From the NCBI GenBank assembly GCA_020427395.1, contig JAGQON010000022.1, positions 1-58,303 on the forward strand: a stretch of DNA of 58,303 nt, given 5' to 3'. This document shows, piece by piece, positions 9,163-20,025 of this stretch. Below the pieces are notes generated by a model. That model did not search any database. It worked only from the letters and a program-made list of their open reading frames with translations, and was not told the DNA's origin. Every line of letters starts with the position of its first letter. The first letter of the stretch is position 1. The translations under genes and the position numbers were made by a program. Source of the stretch: Phycisphaerales bacterium. Its GTDB lineage: Bacteria; Planctomycetota; Phycisphaerae; Phycisphaerales; UBA1924.

Positions 9163-10056
9163 ATGTCCGCCATGAGCACCAGCGACCATACCCGGGTACC
9201 GGCCATCGACCTTGAGCAAGTCGGTTACACCTATCCCCCGGGCGGCGTGGGCGAGGTCGGTGTCGAGGCGCTCCGCGACATCACCATGCGTGTCGAGCAG
9301 GGCACGCGTTTGGGCATCCTCGGTCCCAATGGCGGCGGCAAATCCACGCTCATTCAGATCATGCTCGGCATGCTCGAGCCCAGCACCGGTACCGTCCGAG
9401 TGTTTGGCGACACGCCTGCCCGCGCCCGCCATGAAGGGCTGATCGGCTACCTGCCCCAGCGGATCAGGGCCGATCTCGATTGGCCGCTGAGTGTCGAGCA
9501 GGTTGTCGCGATGCCCCTGCGGGCACGCACCACCGGCTTCGCCAAGCTCAGCAGCGACGCCCACGATGCGATCGAGCGGTCCCTCGAACTGCTCCAACTC
9601 CAAGATCTACGCCATCGCCGCGTCGGGGCGCTCTCGGGCGGGCAGGTGCAGCGGGTCATGATCGCCAGAGCTATCAGCACCCGCCCCAAGCTGCTCGTGC
9701 TCGACGAGCCCATGCTCGGCGTCGATGTCTCTGGTCAGCAGCGCTTCGCCTCGTTGATCGACACCATCAGCACGGAACTGGGGCTCACGACCATTGTGGT
9801 GACCCACGACATGCGGGCGCTGGTCGCGGTAGCGGATCGCGTGGCGTGCCTGTCACGTACGCTCCACTTCCATGACACGCCCGAGGGGCTCACGCCCTCG
9901 GTGCTGGCGCAGGTCTTCGCCCACGACATCGAGCCCATCCTGGGTGAGGTGCACATCGACGCCCACGCGGCCGCGGACTGCGACGACCCGACGCACAACC
10001 ACCATCACCACGGCTGCGACCACGATCATGAATCGAAGGAAGGGGGCGCGTCATGA
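9163..10056 (+). CDS. zinc/manganese-type ABC transporter, ATP-binding protein
   Basis: This 297-residue ATPase has Walker A LGPNGGGKST (about residue 60), signature LSGGQVQRV, Walker B LLVLDEP and switch histidine in VVTHDM. This is the ZnuC/MntB/SitB type. The C-terminal 30 residues are rich in histidine (THNHHHHGCDHDH), a probable zinc-binding tail. No ribosome binding site precedes ATG 9163 or the alternative ATG 9172; a leaderless transcript from the TATTCT inside the operator fits the first. The stop overlaps the permease start by four bases. No substrate-binding protein gene lies in this cluster. Confidence 0.92.
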   Translation: MSAMSTSDHTRVPAIDLEQVGYTYPPGGVGEVGVEALRDITMRVEQGTRLGILGPNGGGKSTLIQIMLGMLEPSTGTVRVFGDTPARARHEGLIGYLPQRIRADLDWPLSVEQVVAMPLRARTTGFAKLSSDAHDAIERSLELLQLQDLRHRRVGALSGGQVQRVMIARAISTRPKLLVLDEPMLGVDVSGQQRFASLIDTISTELGLTTIVVTHDMRALVAVADRVACLSRTLHFHDTPEGLTPSVLAQVFAHDIEPILGEVHIDAHAAADCDDPTHNHHHHGCDHDHESKEGGAS

Positions 10057-10940
10057 GCGTGTTCTCTGCCGAGCATCTGCCTGCCTTGATCGCCGGGCTG
10101 GGTGTCGCCGCGATCGGTGCCCCGCTGAGTGTCTTTGTCGTCCTCAAGCGGCTCGCCTTCATCGGGCAGGGTGTCTCGCACGCCGCGTTCGGCGGTGTCG
10201 GCGTGGCGCTGTTCCTGGGTGTCGCGGGGGCGAGTGTGGCCGAGGACATCCTGCAGATGGCGATCGTGCTTGCGTTCAGCATCGGCGCGGCACTAGTGAT
10301 TTCGGCGCTCGGGCGAACCAACAGGGGACGCCTCGACACCGCGATCGGCATCGTGCTCAGTGCCTCGATGGCCCTGGGCTTTGTGCTGTTCACCATCGCC
10401 GAGTCGCGTCATGATCATGACGAGCACGGGCACGCCCACGGCGCGCACGCCGACGAGCACCATGTGATCGAAGAGATCCTCTTCGGAAACATCCTCAATG
10501 CCAACTGGAACAGCGTCTGGGTCACACTGGCAGGTGCGGGGGTCATCCTGGGCACGCTCTGGTGGCTGCGCCATCGGTTGGTTTTCTGGTCCTTCGACGA
10601 GCCCGTCTGCGCCGCGTACGGCGTGCGTGAGCAGCGCACCGGTAACCTGCTGCTCGTGCTGCTCGCGATCGCGGTCGTTCTCTCCATGCAAGTGGTGGGG
10701 GTGATCCTGGCGGCGGCGGTGCTGGTGCTCCCCGGCGCGGCGGCGCTGCACCTGAGCTCGCGGCTCGATCGGGTCATGCTCTGGTCGCTGCTGATCGCGC
10801 TGGGTGGTACCCTGCTGGGCTTTGTTGTTGGCGATGCCGCGGGCTGGCCCATCGGGCCCAGCATCGTGCTCGTGCAATCGCTCGCATACCTCACCGCCCT
10901 GGGCTCGCACAAGGGGCTCGGGCGTCTACGATCCGTGTGA
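10053..10940 (+). CDS. zinc/manganese-type ABC transporter, permease
   Basis: The 295-residue protein has about eight membrane helices and belongs to the ZnuB/MntC/TroC permease family. Typical stretches are RLAFIGQGVSHAAFGGVGV near residue 37 and VVGVILAAAVLVLPGAAA near residue 215. A loop at about residues 125-142 is strongly histidine-rich (HDHDEHGHAHGAHADEHH), which suggests zinc handling at the membrane face. It is translationally coupled to the ATPase gene (ATGA). The metal is inferred from the histidine-rich segments and the upstream operator. Confidence 0.92.
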   Translation: MSVFSAEHLPALIAGLGVAAIGAPLSVFVVLKRLAFIGQGVSHAAFGGVGVALFLGVAGASVAEDILQMAIVLAFSIGAALVISALGRTNRGRLDTAIGIVLSASMALGFVLFTIAESRHDHDEHGHAHGAHADEHHVIEEILFGNILNANWNSVWVTLAGAGVILGTLWWLRHRLVFWSFDEPVCAAYGVREQRTGNLLLVLLAIAVVLSMQVVGVILAAAVLVLPGAAALHLSSRLDRVMLWSLLIALGGTLLGFVVGDAAGWPIGPSIVLVQSLAYLTALGSHKGLGRLRSV

Positions 10941-10973
10941 GTTCCAACGCAGGTTTATCGCATCGGAGGCGAC

Positions 10974-11159
10974 ATGAAAGCAGAGACGATCCTCGCCGAG
11001 TTCAACCAGATCCGCAAGGATGTCCCCGAGGACAAGTCGGACATCGAGTGGCTCACGCTGCACCACGCGTTCTGCTTCATCTCCTACAAGATGGGCGATT
11101 TCCAGAAGTACCTCGACGAGCAGGCCGAGAAAGGCGCGTTCGACGAGTTCGAGGCCTGA
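10974..11159 (+). CDS. small conserved-looking protein of unknown function (61 residues)
   Basis: The ATG has a good ribosome binding site (GGAGG, four bases upstream). The protein is soluble, acidic at the C-terminus and predicted helical (MKAETILAEFNQIRKDVPED..., ...MGDFQKYLDEQAEKGAFDEF). Codon use matches the neighbouring genes. It lies 33 bases downstream of the permease on the same strand and could be co-transcribed, but nothing in it points to metal transport. I do not recognise a family. Confidence 0.7.
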   Translation: MKAETILAEFNQIRKDVPEDKSDIEWLTLHHAFCFISYKMGDFQKYLDEQAEKGAFDEFEA

Positions 11160-11162
11160 GCT

Positions 11163-13715
11163 TCAGCGCGTCATCACGCGTAGAAACTCGCTGATCAACG
11201 CCCTGGCCTCACGCTTGGTGATGGGCTCTCCGCTCCCGTGCGCGATCCGGGCGTGCGAGAGCGTCTCCACATGGCGCCAGTAGCCCAGCATCGTGGCCCA
11301 CGCCCACGCGAGCGAGCGATCCGGGTCGTAGATGTTGGTTGGCTCGCTCGTGAGTCCGTTGAGCTCGACGATGCCCAGGTCCTCGCCCCGCATCAGCGTC
11401 TCGTAAGAGGTGCAGCGAACATCGAATCGTCCGATGTCGAACCCGCGCCCATCGATATCCTGAAACCCGCTGGCGATCTGATCGATCCGTGCGCTGAGCT
11501 CGGGGGTGATGAGATCCTGGCCATCCGTGAACATCGCCCCCTGCGCGTGGTTGCCGAAGGTCCCGATCTGCACACGCTCGCCCTCGTTCGGGATCAGGTG
11601 CTGCTGTTCGCGAAGCCGTTCGATGAACACCCGTGCCTGCGCACGGTGGCGTCGGTGCCTGAGGATGAGCTGCCGCAACGAGTGCTTGCCATCGCCGACG
11701 ACCTCGGGGAAGTCCTTCTTGTTGATCGCGTAGATGAACCCGGCGGGAGTTCGTTGTTCTGCGATCGTCTCCGGGTGACGGATCCACAGGATCCCGACTT
11801 CGATGGGGCCCGGATGGAACCGCTGGAGTACGAACGCCTCCGCATGGTCCATCGCGTAGACCCGGAGGTCCTGCTCACTGCGGATCAGGCGGACACCACG
11901 CCCGCGCTCGCCCTGATCGGGCTTGGCGATGATCGGGTAGCCGCCCAACTCGGGGCGAGATTCGATCAGCTCGATTCCGCGTCGGACACGCGTTTCCAGG
12001 TCAGGGCTCTCCTCGACGAGTGCGCACCGCAGCACGCACGGGTCGGCTGGGAAGCGTGCATCGAGTTCCGACTTGCGTTCCTCCTTGAGCCCGCCGTCGC
12101 GTGAGTAGCCCGGATTGACCGCGGTGAGCGGGCGGAGCCCCTTGCCCGAGGCCAGCCGCCTGAACGCGGCCCAGAGCGTGGTGAGATAGATCACCCCGCT
12201 GGGGTAATACTCGTGGTTTGTCATGCGGTCGTAGACCCCACGAAGGCGAGCACGCCCCTCACGCGTCACGACGAGCCTGAAGAACCGCAGCGCCGCCCAG
12301 GTGAGCCAGACACCGACAAAGAGCCCGAGCCAATCCGCGCGATCGGCAAGCATCAGCGTGATCACACCACCGCCCGCGCCGATCACGAACGCGGGCAGCA
12401 CAAACAGGAACCCACGCACCCAGCCCAGCACGGTCCAGGGTCGATCAAGCTCATTGGATGCACGCACGAGCCACCAACTCCGCCCGAGCAGCATTGCCAG
12501 CAGCGCCACGCCAAAGTCGATGTCCATCAGCACCACGAACAGCATCACCAGCGTGATGCCGAGGTACGGTCGAAGCCGGATCAGCAGCGTGAAGATGATC
12601 AGCCCCGCCCACCACGGAAGCGAACGCAGCCCCATGCCGACCACCCGGACGAACGCATCCCCACCCGAGCGGTCGGGCACCGGCGCGAGATCAACATAGT
12701 CAGTCTCCGGCTCCACACCCGGCGCATCATGACGCGCGAAGAACGGATTGAGGTACGAGGCCGCGATCTCACTCTCACCCTCAAGCATCGGGATGAAGTG
12801 CATCGCGTCCATCATGACCAATCGGGCACTGTGCATCCGCCGGTAATGATCCTCCGCGGCCCGATACGGGATCAGGAAGTCATCGCGACCGTGCATGATC
12901 ATGGTCGGCGTGTCGATCGATTCCATCAACGCGCCAAGATCACGCTGGTCCGTGTCATCAAAGTACCGCAGGAATGCGTTCCGCTCGCCCATCGGGCCCA
13001 GCAACCCGAAGTGCGGGTACAGGTGCGAGCCGTTATCGAGCACCGCGCGCCCGGCCTTGTACTTGAAGTGCTCAAACGCGTGCGAGCCCGTTCCCTCGTT
13101 CTCCTGCGCCCCGACCGATGCCAGCAGCGTCAGCGTCGCCACACGCTCGGGGTGCTGCTCGACCATCCGCAGCCCCACAGCCCCGCCGTTGGACCAGCCG
13201 ACCACATGCACCCGCTGCGCATCACCCATCGATTCGAGCAGCCGCCACATGATCTGGGCGTACGTATCCGCGCCGTAATCCTCAAACACGCTTCCCCGCG
13301 ACCACGGCTCGTTCTGTGAGGCAAAGCCCGGCAGGTCCATATACAGCACCCGCCGCCCGCCCTCGGAGAGCATCGGCGCGAAATGCTCAAAGCCATACGC
13401 CGCGCCCGGCGAGCCGTGCAGCAGCAACACAGGTGGCAGCGGGGATTCCGGGTCGCCCTCAATGACCACTCGATACGGCAGCGGGTTGACATTCACGGGC
13501 AGCCCCGTGGTATCAACCTCAAAGGCCGGCGCATCGTGCTTGTCGAGGAACATGTTGCCCCAGACGATCCGCGCCTCGTCGGCCTGCCAATCGACGATGT
13601 TCGAGATGATCAGCAGCAGCAGATAAACGCCCACGAACCGCTTGAAGTGCGATCGCACGAACCCGCGCTTGATTCGCACGGTGCTCGCTCCGTCTGTCGG
13701 TCGGGTTTCAGGCAT
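11163..13715 (-). CDS. alpha/beta hydrolase - membrane - ATP-grasp fusion protein
   Basis: The 850-residue protein has three parts. After one N-terminal helix (about residues 28-42) comes an alpha/beta hydrolase domain (about 60-330) with LLLHGSPG, nucleophile Ser near 175 in GWSNGGA, Asp near 279 in HGRDDF and His near 306 in AMHF. Residues about 365-475 hold several membrane helices. Residues about 540-850 form an ATP-grasp-like domain, with AKPDQGERGRGV near 598 and VELNGLTSEPTNIYDP near the C-terminus as in carboxylate-amine ligases. Substrates are unknown. It overlaps the end of rlmN by eight bases and is probably translated with it. The gene next to its end is convergent. Confidence 0.85.
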   Translation of the reverse strand: MPETRPTDGASTVRIKRGFVRSHFKRFVGVYLLLLIISNIVDWQADEARIVWGNMFLDKHDAPAFEVDTTGLPVNVNPLPYRVVIEGDPESPLPPVLLLHGSPGAAYGFEHFAPMLSEGGRRVLYMDLPGFASQNEPWSRGSVFEDYGADTYAQIMWRLLESMGDAQRVHVVGWSNGGAVGLRMVEQHPERVATLTLLASVGAQENEGTGSHAFEHFKYKAGRAVLDNGSHLYPHFGLLGPMGERNAFLRYFDDTDQRDLGALMESIDTPTMIMHGRDDFLIPYRAAEDHYRRMHSARLVMMDAMHFIPMLEGESEIAASYLNPFFARHDAPGVEPETDYVDLAPVPDRSGGDAFVRVVGMGLRSLPWWAGLIIFTLLIRLRPYLGITLVMLFVVLMDIDFGVALLAMLLGRSWWLVRASNELDRPWTVLGWVRGFLFVLPAFVIGAGGGVITLMLADRADWLGLFVGVWLTWAALRFFRLVVTREGRARLRGVYDRMTNHEYYPSGVIYLTTLWAAFRRLASGKGLRPLTAVNPGYSRDGGLKEERKSELDARFPADPCVLRCALVEESPDLETRVRRGIELIESRPELGGYPIIAKPDQGERGRGVRLIRSEQDLRVYAMDHAEAFVLQRFHPGPIEVGILWIRHPETIAEQRTPAGFIYAINKKDFPEVVGDGKHSLRQLILRHRRHRAQARVFIERLREQQHLIPNEGERVQIGTFGNHAQGAMFTDGQDLITPELSARIDQIASGFQDIDGRGFDIGRFDVRCTSYETLMRGEDLGIVELNGLTSEPTNIYDPDRSLAWAWATMLGYWRHVETLSHARIAHGSGEPITKREARALISEFLRVMTR

Positions 13716-14865
13716 TGTTCGTCTGATTGGTCGTCAGCGGCACCAGATTTCGCCTGCGGATCTCAGCCGTGCCCAGCTGCCCGCACGCGGCCATCGTATC
13801 ACGACCCTTGGTCCGCCGCCGATTCACAAACACCCCGTGCGTCATCAGACGCTGAATAAACGCGTCGACCTGCTCCTGCGTTGGTGCGGGCCAGGGCGAG
13901 TCACGGCGTGGGTTGTAGGGGATGACATTGAGCAGGCCCGTGTGCCCCGAGTGCTTCTCACGCTCCTCATCCCGGATGAACGGCTTCATCCACGCCGCCA
14001 GCTGATCCGCGTGTTCAAGCTCCGCGTTCACACCGGGAATGAGCACATACTCAATCATGATCTTGCGCCCGCCACGGACTTCGCGTAGGTCGATGAGGAC
14101 CTGCTGGAGCTCGGCCATGTCCCATTTCTTATTGATGGGCATGAGCTTGGAGCGGATCTCGTCGTTGGGGGCATTGAGCGACAGCGCCAAGCCCAGCTTG
14201 CCCCAGCCGGGCTGCTGGACCTGCTTCTCGATGCGTCGCAGCCCGTCCACACGCCCCACGGTGCTGATGGTGATCGCGCTCATGGCGACCCGGGCCCCGT
14301 GGTGGTCCGTCAGGCAGGCAATCGCCTTGAGCACCTCGTCGAGGTTGTCCATCGGCTCGCCCATGCCCATGAAGACGATGTTGTCGATGTGGATCTTCTC
14401 GATGAACTCGGCCGTCCACCATTGCTGGACGATCTCGTCGGCCCGCAGCGAGCGCATCAGCCCCATCTGGGCCGTTTCGCAGAAATCGCACCCCATCGCA
14501 CACCCCACCTGTGAGCTTACACACAGGGTGTGGGTCTTCCTGCCCGAACGCCCCTTCATGGGGATGATGACGGACTCGATGTCGTCGAAATCGATGCCCT
14601 TGTCGGCCAGACGGTGGTTCGGATTGGGCAGACGCTGCACGAACTTGATCGTGACGCCCTCGTCAACCGGCTCTTCGTGGCGTTTGACAATCTCAGGGAT
14701 CACAAGCCGCGCCGGGGGCTCATGGGCGATGCCGTCTCGGAAGACGCCGTGGTACGCCGTCGTCGCCCGCCCGGGCCCGACACCCTCGCGCGCACAGGCC
14801 GCCTTGAACTGCTCAAGTGTGAGTCCGAGGGGGGAGATGGGTTCGATCTCGGTCGCGCGGGCCAT
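13708..14865 (-). CDS. rlmN: 23S rRNA (adenine-2503-C2)-methyltransferase RlmN
   Basis: This 385-residue radical-SAM enzyme methylates A2503 of 23S rRNA and, in many bacteria, A37 of some tRNAs. The iron-sulfur motif GCAMGCDFC lies in the middle, preceded by the conserved cysteine in [12 protein letters not shown] and followed near the C-terminus by the second catalytic cysteine in [22 protein letters not shown] and [10 protein letters not shown] are also typical. The start is placed at ATG 14865; an in-frame GTG at 14883 would add six residues, and neither has a ribosome binding site. It is divergent from asnS and overlaps the downstream fusion gene. Confidence 0.96.
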   Translation of the reverse strand: MARATEIEPISPLGLTLEQFKAACAREGVGPGRATTAYHGVFRDGIAHEPPARLVIPEIVKRHEEPVDEGVTIKFVQRLPNPNHRLADKGIDFDDIESVIIPMKGRSGRKTHTLCVSSQVGCAMGCDFCETAQMGLMRSLRADEIVQQWWTAEFIEKIHIDNIVFMGMGEPMDNLDEVLKAIACLTDHHGARVAMSAITISTVGRVDGLRRIEKQVQQPGWGKLGLALSLNAPNDEIRSKLMPINKKWDMAELQQVLIDLREVRGGRKIMIEYVLIPGVNAELEHADQLAAWMKPFIRDEEREKHSGHTGLLNVIPYNPRRDSPWPAPTQEQVDAFIQRLMTHGVFVNRRRTKGRDTMAACGQLGTAEIRRRNLVPLTTNQTNNA

Positions 14866-14927
14866 GGGAGGAAAGGATAGCACCGACCGATCCGCACAAA
14901 GCGGTGAAACATGGCTGGATCGGGCGA

Positions 14928-14933
14928 TATGAT
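14928..14933 (+). promoter_or_regulatory. probable -10 element of asnS
   Basis: TATGAT lies 39 bases before the asnS start and fits a sigma-70-like -10 box. The matching -35 region (around 14905-14910) is weak. This would give a leader of about 33 bases that contains the GGAAAGG ribosome binding site. Confidence 0.4.
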
Positions 14934-14972
14934 GCCTGTCACTCGAACCAAATTGGAAAGGCCCAAGCTCGC

Positions 14973-16387
<1,415 letters not shown>

Positions 16388-16388
<1 letters not shown>

Positions 16389-17542
16389 TGCGTTTGTTGG
16401 TGCCCATGCTGATCGCCCTGTTCGCGCTGCCCGCGTGGGCCAGCGTCCCGCTGCCCAGCGACGCGATGGAATCGCAGCGCGTGCGATCCGTCGTGGCCTC
16501 GATGCAGTCCGCGATCGAGCGAGACGACCCCGGCGCGTACATGGCCCAGATCAACCCCAGCGACTCCGTGCTCATCACCGAGCACCGCGCGTGGTTCGCA
16601 GATCTCAATGTCAGCCCGGTCAACGATCTGCTCATCGAGCTCGACGAGGCAGAGCCAGTTGTACTCAATGAGGATGGCTCGGCGATCGCCCGACTCCGCA
16701 TCACCTGGCAGGTGCCCGGCGAGGACGAGCCACGACAGTACGACTTGCCCGCCCGCTTCGAGCCCATCGGTAGCCCCGGTGGGCAGTGGCACTTCGCGGG
16801 GCGTGCATGGGATATCGCGATGCTCGAGACTCCGGGCGTGCGAATCTACTGCGACGAGGCGCACGCCGCCATCGCCGAGCTCGCCCGCGAGCGGGTCCCC
16901 GTGCTCCGCGATGCCATCGCCCGCGACATGGGCATCGATCCCAGCGGCGGCGACCTGCATGAAGTGGTCGTCAAGATCTATCCCAGGATGCGTGAGCTGC
17001 AGGCCTCGATCTACCCCTCCTACACCGCGGGCATCTCGGGCTGGAACGAGCCCGGCGAGTCGATCAAAATCCTCGGTCGCGACGAGATGGAACAAGACAA
17101 GCTCGATCCGCTGCTCGCACACGAGCTCGGGCACGCCGTCAGCTTCGAGTACGGCCCGGTGATCAACTTCGCGCCTTGGTGGTCGCTCGAGGGCGTTGCC
17201 GAGGTGGCCGCTGGGTTGTTCCGGGACTCCTGGGACCGCAAGCACCGGCGCATCGTCAAGCTTGCGCAGAGCGACAACCTCCGCCGCTGGGAGCAGCTCG
17301 CCGACTTCAAGGGCGAGGCCGTGCAGCACGGCATGCATGTCTACCTGCAAGGCTGGTCCATGATCGATTTCATCGACCGGATCTACGGGAAAGAAGCCCG
17401 CAACGCGTGGTTCACTCGCCTTGGTCATGGCGACACGCTCGATCAGGCGACGCACTCCGCGATGGGCATAAGCTTCGATCAGCTCGATGCGCAGTGGCGC
17501 GACGAGCTGCTGGCCGCCCAGCTAGAAGATACCGAGGAATAA
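16388..17542 (+). CDS. secreted zinc metalloprotease of gluzincin (peptidase MA-like) type
   Basis: The 384-residue protein begins with a signal peptide (MRLLVPMLIALFALPAWAS). The zinc site is HELGH at residues 245-249, with the third ligand glutamate probably in SLEGVAEVAAG about 25 residues later. That spacing is normal for gluzincin/MA-clan peptidases. The N-terminal third (about 20-130) is a beta-rich domain of unknown fold. The start is the ATG that overlaps the asnS stop, so translation is likely coupled; the frame is open far upstream through asnS, but that stretch is an out-of-frame shadow. It is convergent with the next gene, with a six-base gap. Confidence 0.85.
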
Positions 17543-17548
17543 GAAGGG

Positions 17549-19153
17549 TTACGGCTGTGAGTCGGCCGTTCGGAGCGGGTCCACGACCTCGCCCGGCTGC
17601 AGCACACGCGTTGGAGCCTGCGTGGGCGTGGGTGTCGGGGTCGCACGCACGAAGACGAGGTAGACCCAAAGGATCGTCGCCATGAGTAGTGTCCAGAGGG
17701 CCAGGTAGCCGATCGAATCCTTCAGCTGTGCTGGGCGATCCTTGATGGGCTTGTTCACCAACAGTACGGCCCGCGCACCCATCGGTGCGCCGTGCGTCTT
17801 GAGCGCACTCAAGGCAAGCGACGAGTACTGGGTACACAGCCGATATCCCGTCTGCCAGATCGATTCGGCCTCGGGGATTTCGGGCTCATCGAGCACCGCG
17901 GTCTGCGCCACCGTGTGCGGCACGGGCTTGGGGGCAGCAGGGCTCGGGACTGGCTGCGGATTTGTAGCGGGCGCAGCCGCCTCGGCTTGCACCGCCTCGG
18001 TTTCTTCGTGAACCGTTTTCGCTCCTGCCGCCTCTGCGATGGTCCCGTCCAGATCCAACCCGTCGATGTTGAGCTGATCCAGCAGGGCCGAAGCATCGTG
18101 CTGCTCGAGCGTGGATGAATCGATCATCTCGCCATCGGGCGTCTGGAAGTCACCCGAGAGCAGGTCGTCACCGATGCCAGCCAGTGTGGCATCAAGGTCG
18201 TCGAGTGTCGAAGCCGCGTCGATCGCAGTGCTATCGAGCACGGTGTCGATCGCTTCGTCTGTCACGGTCGTGGGGGCGATCGTGCTCGCTTCGGATTCCG
18301 TGGGCGAGTGACCGTGCACTTCGTCGATGGCGCTGAGAACCTCATCGATCGAATCAAGATCCGGCGTCTGATGCTCCATGGCGCTGGTCAGTGCGTCGAT
18401 CTCAGCGGGATCATCCTCCGGTTCGGTCTCGAGATCGTGCGAGTTGTCAATCAGATCGCTCGCGATCTCATCGAGCAGGTCATCGTCGGAATAAGCGCTC
18501 GCATCCAGATCGTCGGGCTCGCCCGCGGGGTCTGTGCCCGCGGAAGCTTCCGCCTCTTCCGAGTCCGTGTCGGCACTCGGCTCATCCTCGACGAGCCCCT
18601 CGAGCATGTCGATCGCGTCCGCGAGCACATCCTCGTTTGATTCATATTCCGCGGTCTCATCCTCGGGCATCGAATCGTCAACCGCGAGATCGTCCGCGGC
18701 GGGTTCAATCACGCCATCAAGCGCATCGAGCTCCGCGTTGATGAGATCGTCACTCAGCTCTGACTCTCCCGTCTGTGCGGTCGTGTCTTCGAGGGCGCTG
18801 CCGCTTGTAACTTCAGAAGTGGTGGATTTGGCGAGCAGGGCCTCGATGTCCTCCATCGACATCTCTTCATCCTGCGCGGCGATGTCCGTGTCTGCGAAGC
18901 TCGTCGTGTCGGTATCAAGCAGCCCGTCGATTGCGCTCTCGATCAGCGACTGCGCGTTCTGCTCAACGGAATCGATGGCATCCAGCGCCGACTGCGGATC
19001 GCTCGCATACGACTCGTCCGCGTCGAGCTCAGACGACTCAGCCCGGGGCTCATCATCAGATGGAGTGGGCGCAGCATCAAGCCCGGGCTCGCTTGTGCCC
19101 GTCTGCGGCTCGTGCCCCATCGGATCGGGTTGGTGCTGATCTTCGGTGCCCAA
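17549..19153 (-). CDS. very acidic, low-complexity protein with C-terminal membrane anchor
   Basis: This 534-residue protein is dominated by Asp, Glu, Ser, Thr and Ala, with repeated short patterns such as DAIDSVE, DALDGV and DEVLSAIDEV. Predicted short helices alternate with acidic linkers over residues 1-380, then a Pro/Ala-rich section, and one membrane helix near residues 475-497 (ALWTLLMATILWVYLVFV) just before the C-terminus. No catalytic motif is seen. The first in-frame start is TTG 19153; ATG 19120 is an alternative. A promoter with TTGAGA (19186-19191) and GATGAT (19163-19168), spacer 17, sits just upstream. The function is unknown; it may be a membrane-tethered scaffold. Confidence 0.75.
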   Translation of the reverse strand: MGTEDQHQPDPMGHEPQTGTSEPGLDAAPTPSDDEPRAESSELDADESYASDPQSALDAIDSVEQNAQSLIESAIDGLLDTDTTSFADTDIAAQDEEMSMEDIEALLAKSTTSEVTSGSALEDTTAQTGESELSDDLINAELDALDGVIEPAADDLAVDDSMPEDETAEYESNEDVLADAIDMLEGLVEDEPSADTDSEEAEASAGTDPAGEPDDLDASAYSDDDLLDEIASDLIDNSHDLETEPEDDPAEIDALTSAMEHQTPDLDSIDEVLSAIDEVHGHSPTESEASTIAPTTVTDEAIDTVLDSTAIDAASTLDDLDATLAGIGDDLLSGDFQTPDGEMIDSSTLEQHDASALLDQLNIDGLDLDGTIAEAAGAKTVHEETEAVQAEAAAPATNPQPVPSPAAPKPVPHTVAQTAVLDEPEIPEAESIWQTGYRLCTQYSSLALSALKTHGAPMGARAVLLVNKPIKDRPAQLKDSIGYLALWTLLMATILWVYLVFVRATPTPTPTQAPTRVLQPGEVVDPLRTADSQP

Positions 19154-19162
19154 TGTGAAGCG

Positions 19163-19191
19163 ATCATCGGGCGGATCCGGCAGGATCTCAA
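19163..19191 (-). promoter_or_regulatory. probable promoter of the acidic membrane protein
   Basis: On the minus strand TTGAGA and GATGAT are separated by 17 bases, a good sigma-70-like arrangement. The predicted transcription start is close to 19156, only a few bases before TTG 19153. The divergent rsmE gene begins at 19261. Confidence 0.45.
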
Positions 19192-19260
19192 GGATTATCG
19201 CCCGTTTTATCCCAAGCGGCTCTCTCCGACACGCCCGATCGGCTCAGCCTATCGTCGAAG

Positions 19261-20004
19261 ATGCTCGAGCACGCTCCGCTGGCCCATTGCGTTTTGTTCT
19301 CGGACCTGGCGAAAGCCAAGGCGGGCGATCTGGTCGAGATCATGGGCGATGAGGCCCACCACGCCGCCCGCGTCAAGCGGGTCCGCCCCGGCGAGCGGAT
19401 CGGGCTCATCGACGCCAGAGGGAGATTCGGGACCGGGGCACTCAGTGCTGTCACCGGCTCGCGATCCAAGCCGGTACTCCAGATCCAGCTCGAATTGTGT
19501 GAGCTCTGCCCCCAGCCCCAGCCCGTCATCGAGGTCTACGCAGCCCTGCCCAAGGGCGATCGACTCGATCGCATGATCGACCAGCTCACCCAGCTCGGCG
19601 TCACGCGGTTCCGCCCGCTGTTGTGCGAGCACGCCCAGCGGAAGACTGATACGGTCCGTCCTGACAAGCTCGATCGGATCGTGATCGAGGCGATGAAACA
19701 ATGCCGTCGCTGCTGGCCACTGGTGATCGACGACCCGATCGTGCTCGAAGACGCAGTCAGGGACCCCGACGCGATCATTGCGGATGCTACAGGTCCGATT
19801 TGGGAGACTACGCGTGACGCGACAACCAGGCGAGTGCTCATTGTGGGCCCCGAGGGCGGCTGGAGCAATACAGAGCGGGCGCTGTTCGTTGAAACCAATG
19901 CGAGTGTCCGCCGGTTTGGTATATTCGTGATGCGCATCGAAGCCGCCGCCGCCGCTGCCGCATCGCTCGCGATGTGTGTAAATGACTGTGAATATGGAAG
20001 TTGA
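19261..20004 (+). CDS. rsmE: 16S rRNA (uracil-1498-N3)-methyltransferase RsmE
   Basis: This 247-residue SPOUT-class methyltransferase modifies U1498 of 16S rRNA. The N-terminal PUA-like domain has GDEAHHAARVKRVRPGERI. The methyltransferase core has PKGDRLDRMIDQLTQLGV and the SAM-binding knot LIVGPEGGWSNTE. The final knot segment FGIFVMRIEAAAAAAAS departs from the usual LG.RILRTETA, so this is a divergent member. No ribosome binding site is seen; TATCGT (19250-19255) five bases before the ATG may be a -10 element of a leaderless transcript. It is divergent from the acidic protein gene. Confidence 0.9.
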   Translation: MLEHAPLAHCVLFSDLAKAKAGDLVEIMGDEAHHAARVKRVRPGERIGLIDARGRFGTGALSAVTGSRSKPVLQIQLELCELCPQPQPVIEVYAALPKGDRLDRMIDQLTQLGVTRFRPLLCEHAQRKTDTVRPDKLDRIVIEAMKQCRRCWPLVIDDPIVLEDAVRDPDAIIADATGPIWETTRDATTRRVLIVGPEGGWSNTERALFVETNASVRRFGIFVMRIEAAAAAAASLAMCVNDCEYGS

Positions 20005-20025
20005 CGACTGATTTAGGGGAAGAGA

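Noticed and set aside
18534..19139. Serine-rich plus-strand frame opposite the acidic protein
   Set aside because: It is the antisense reading of Asp/Glu-rich codons (GAC/GAG read as GTC/CTC and TCG-type frames); no start signal.
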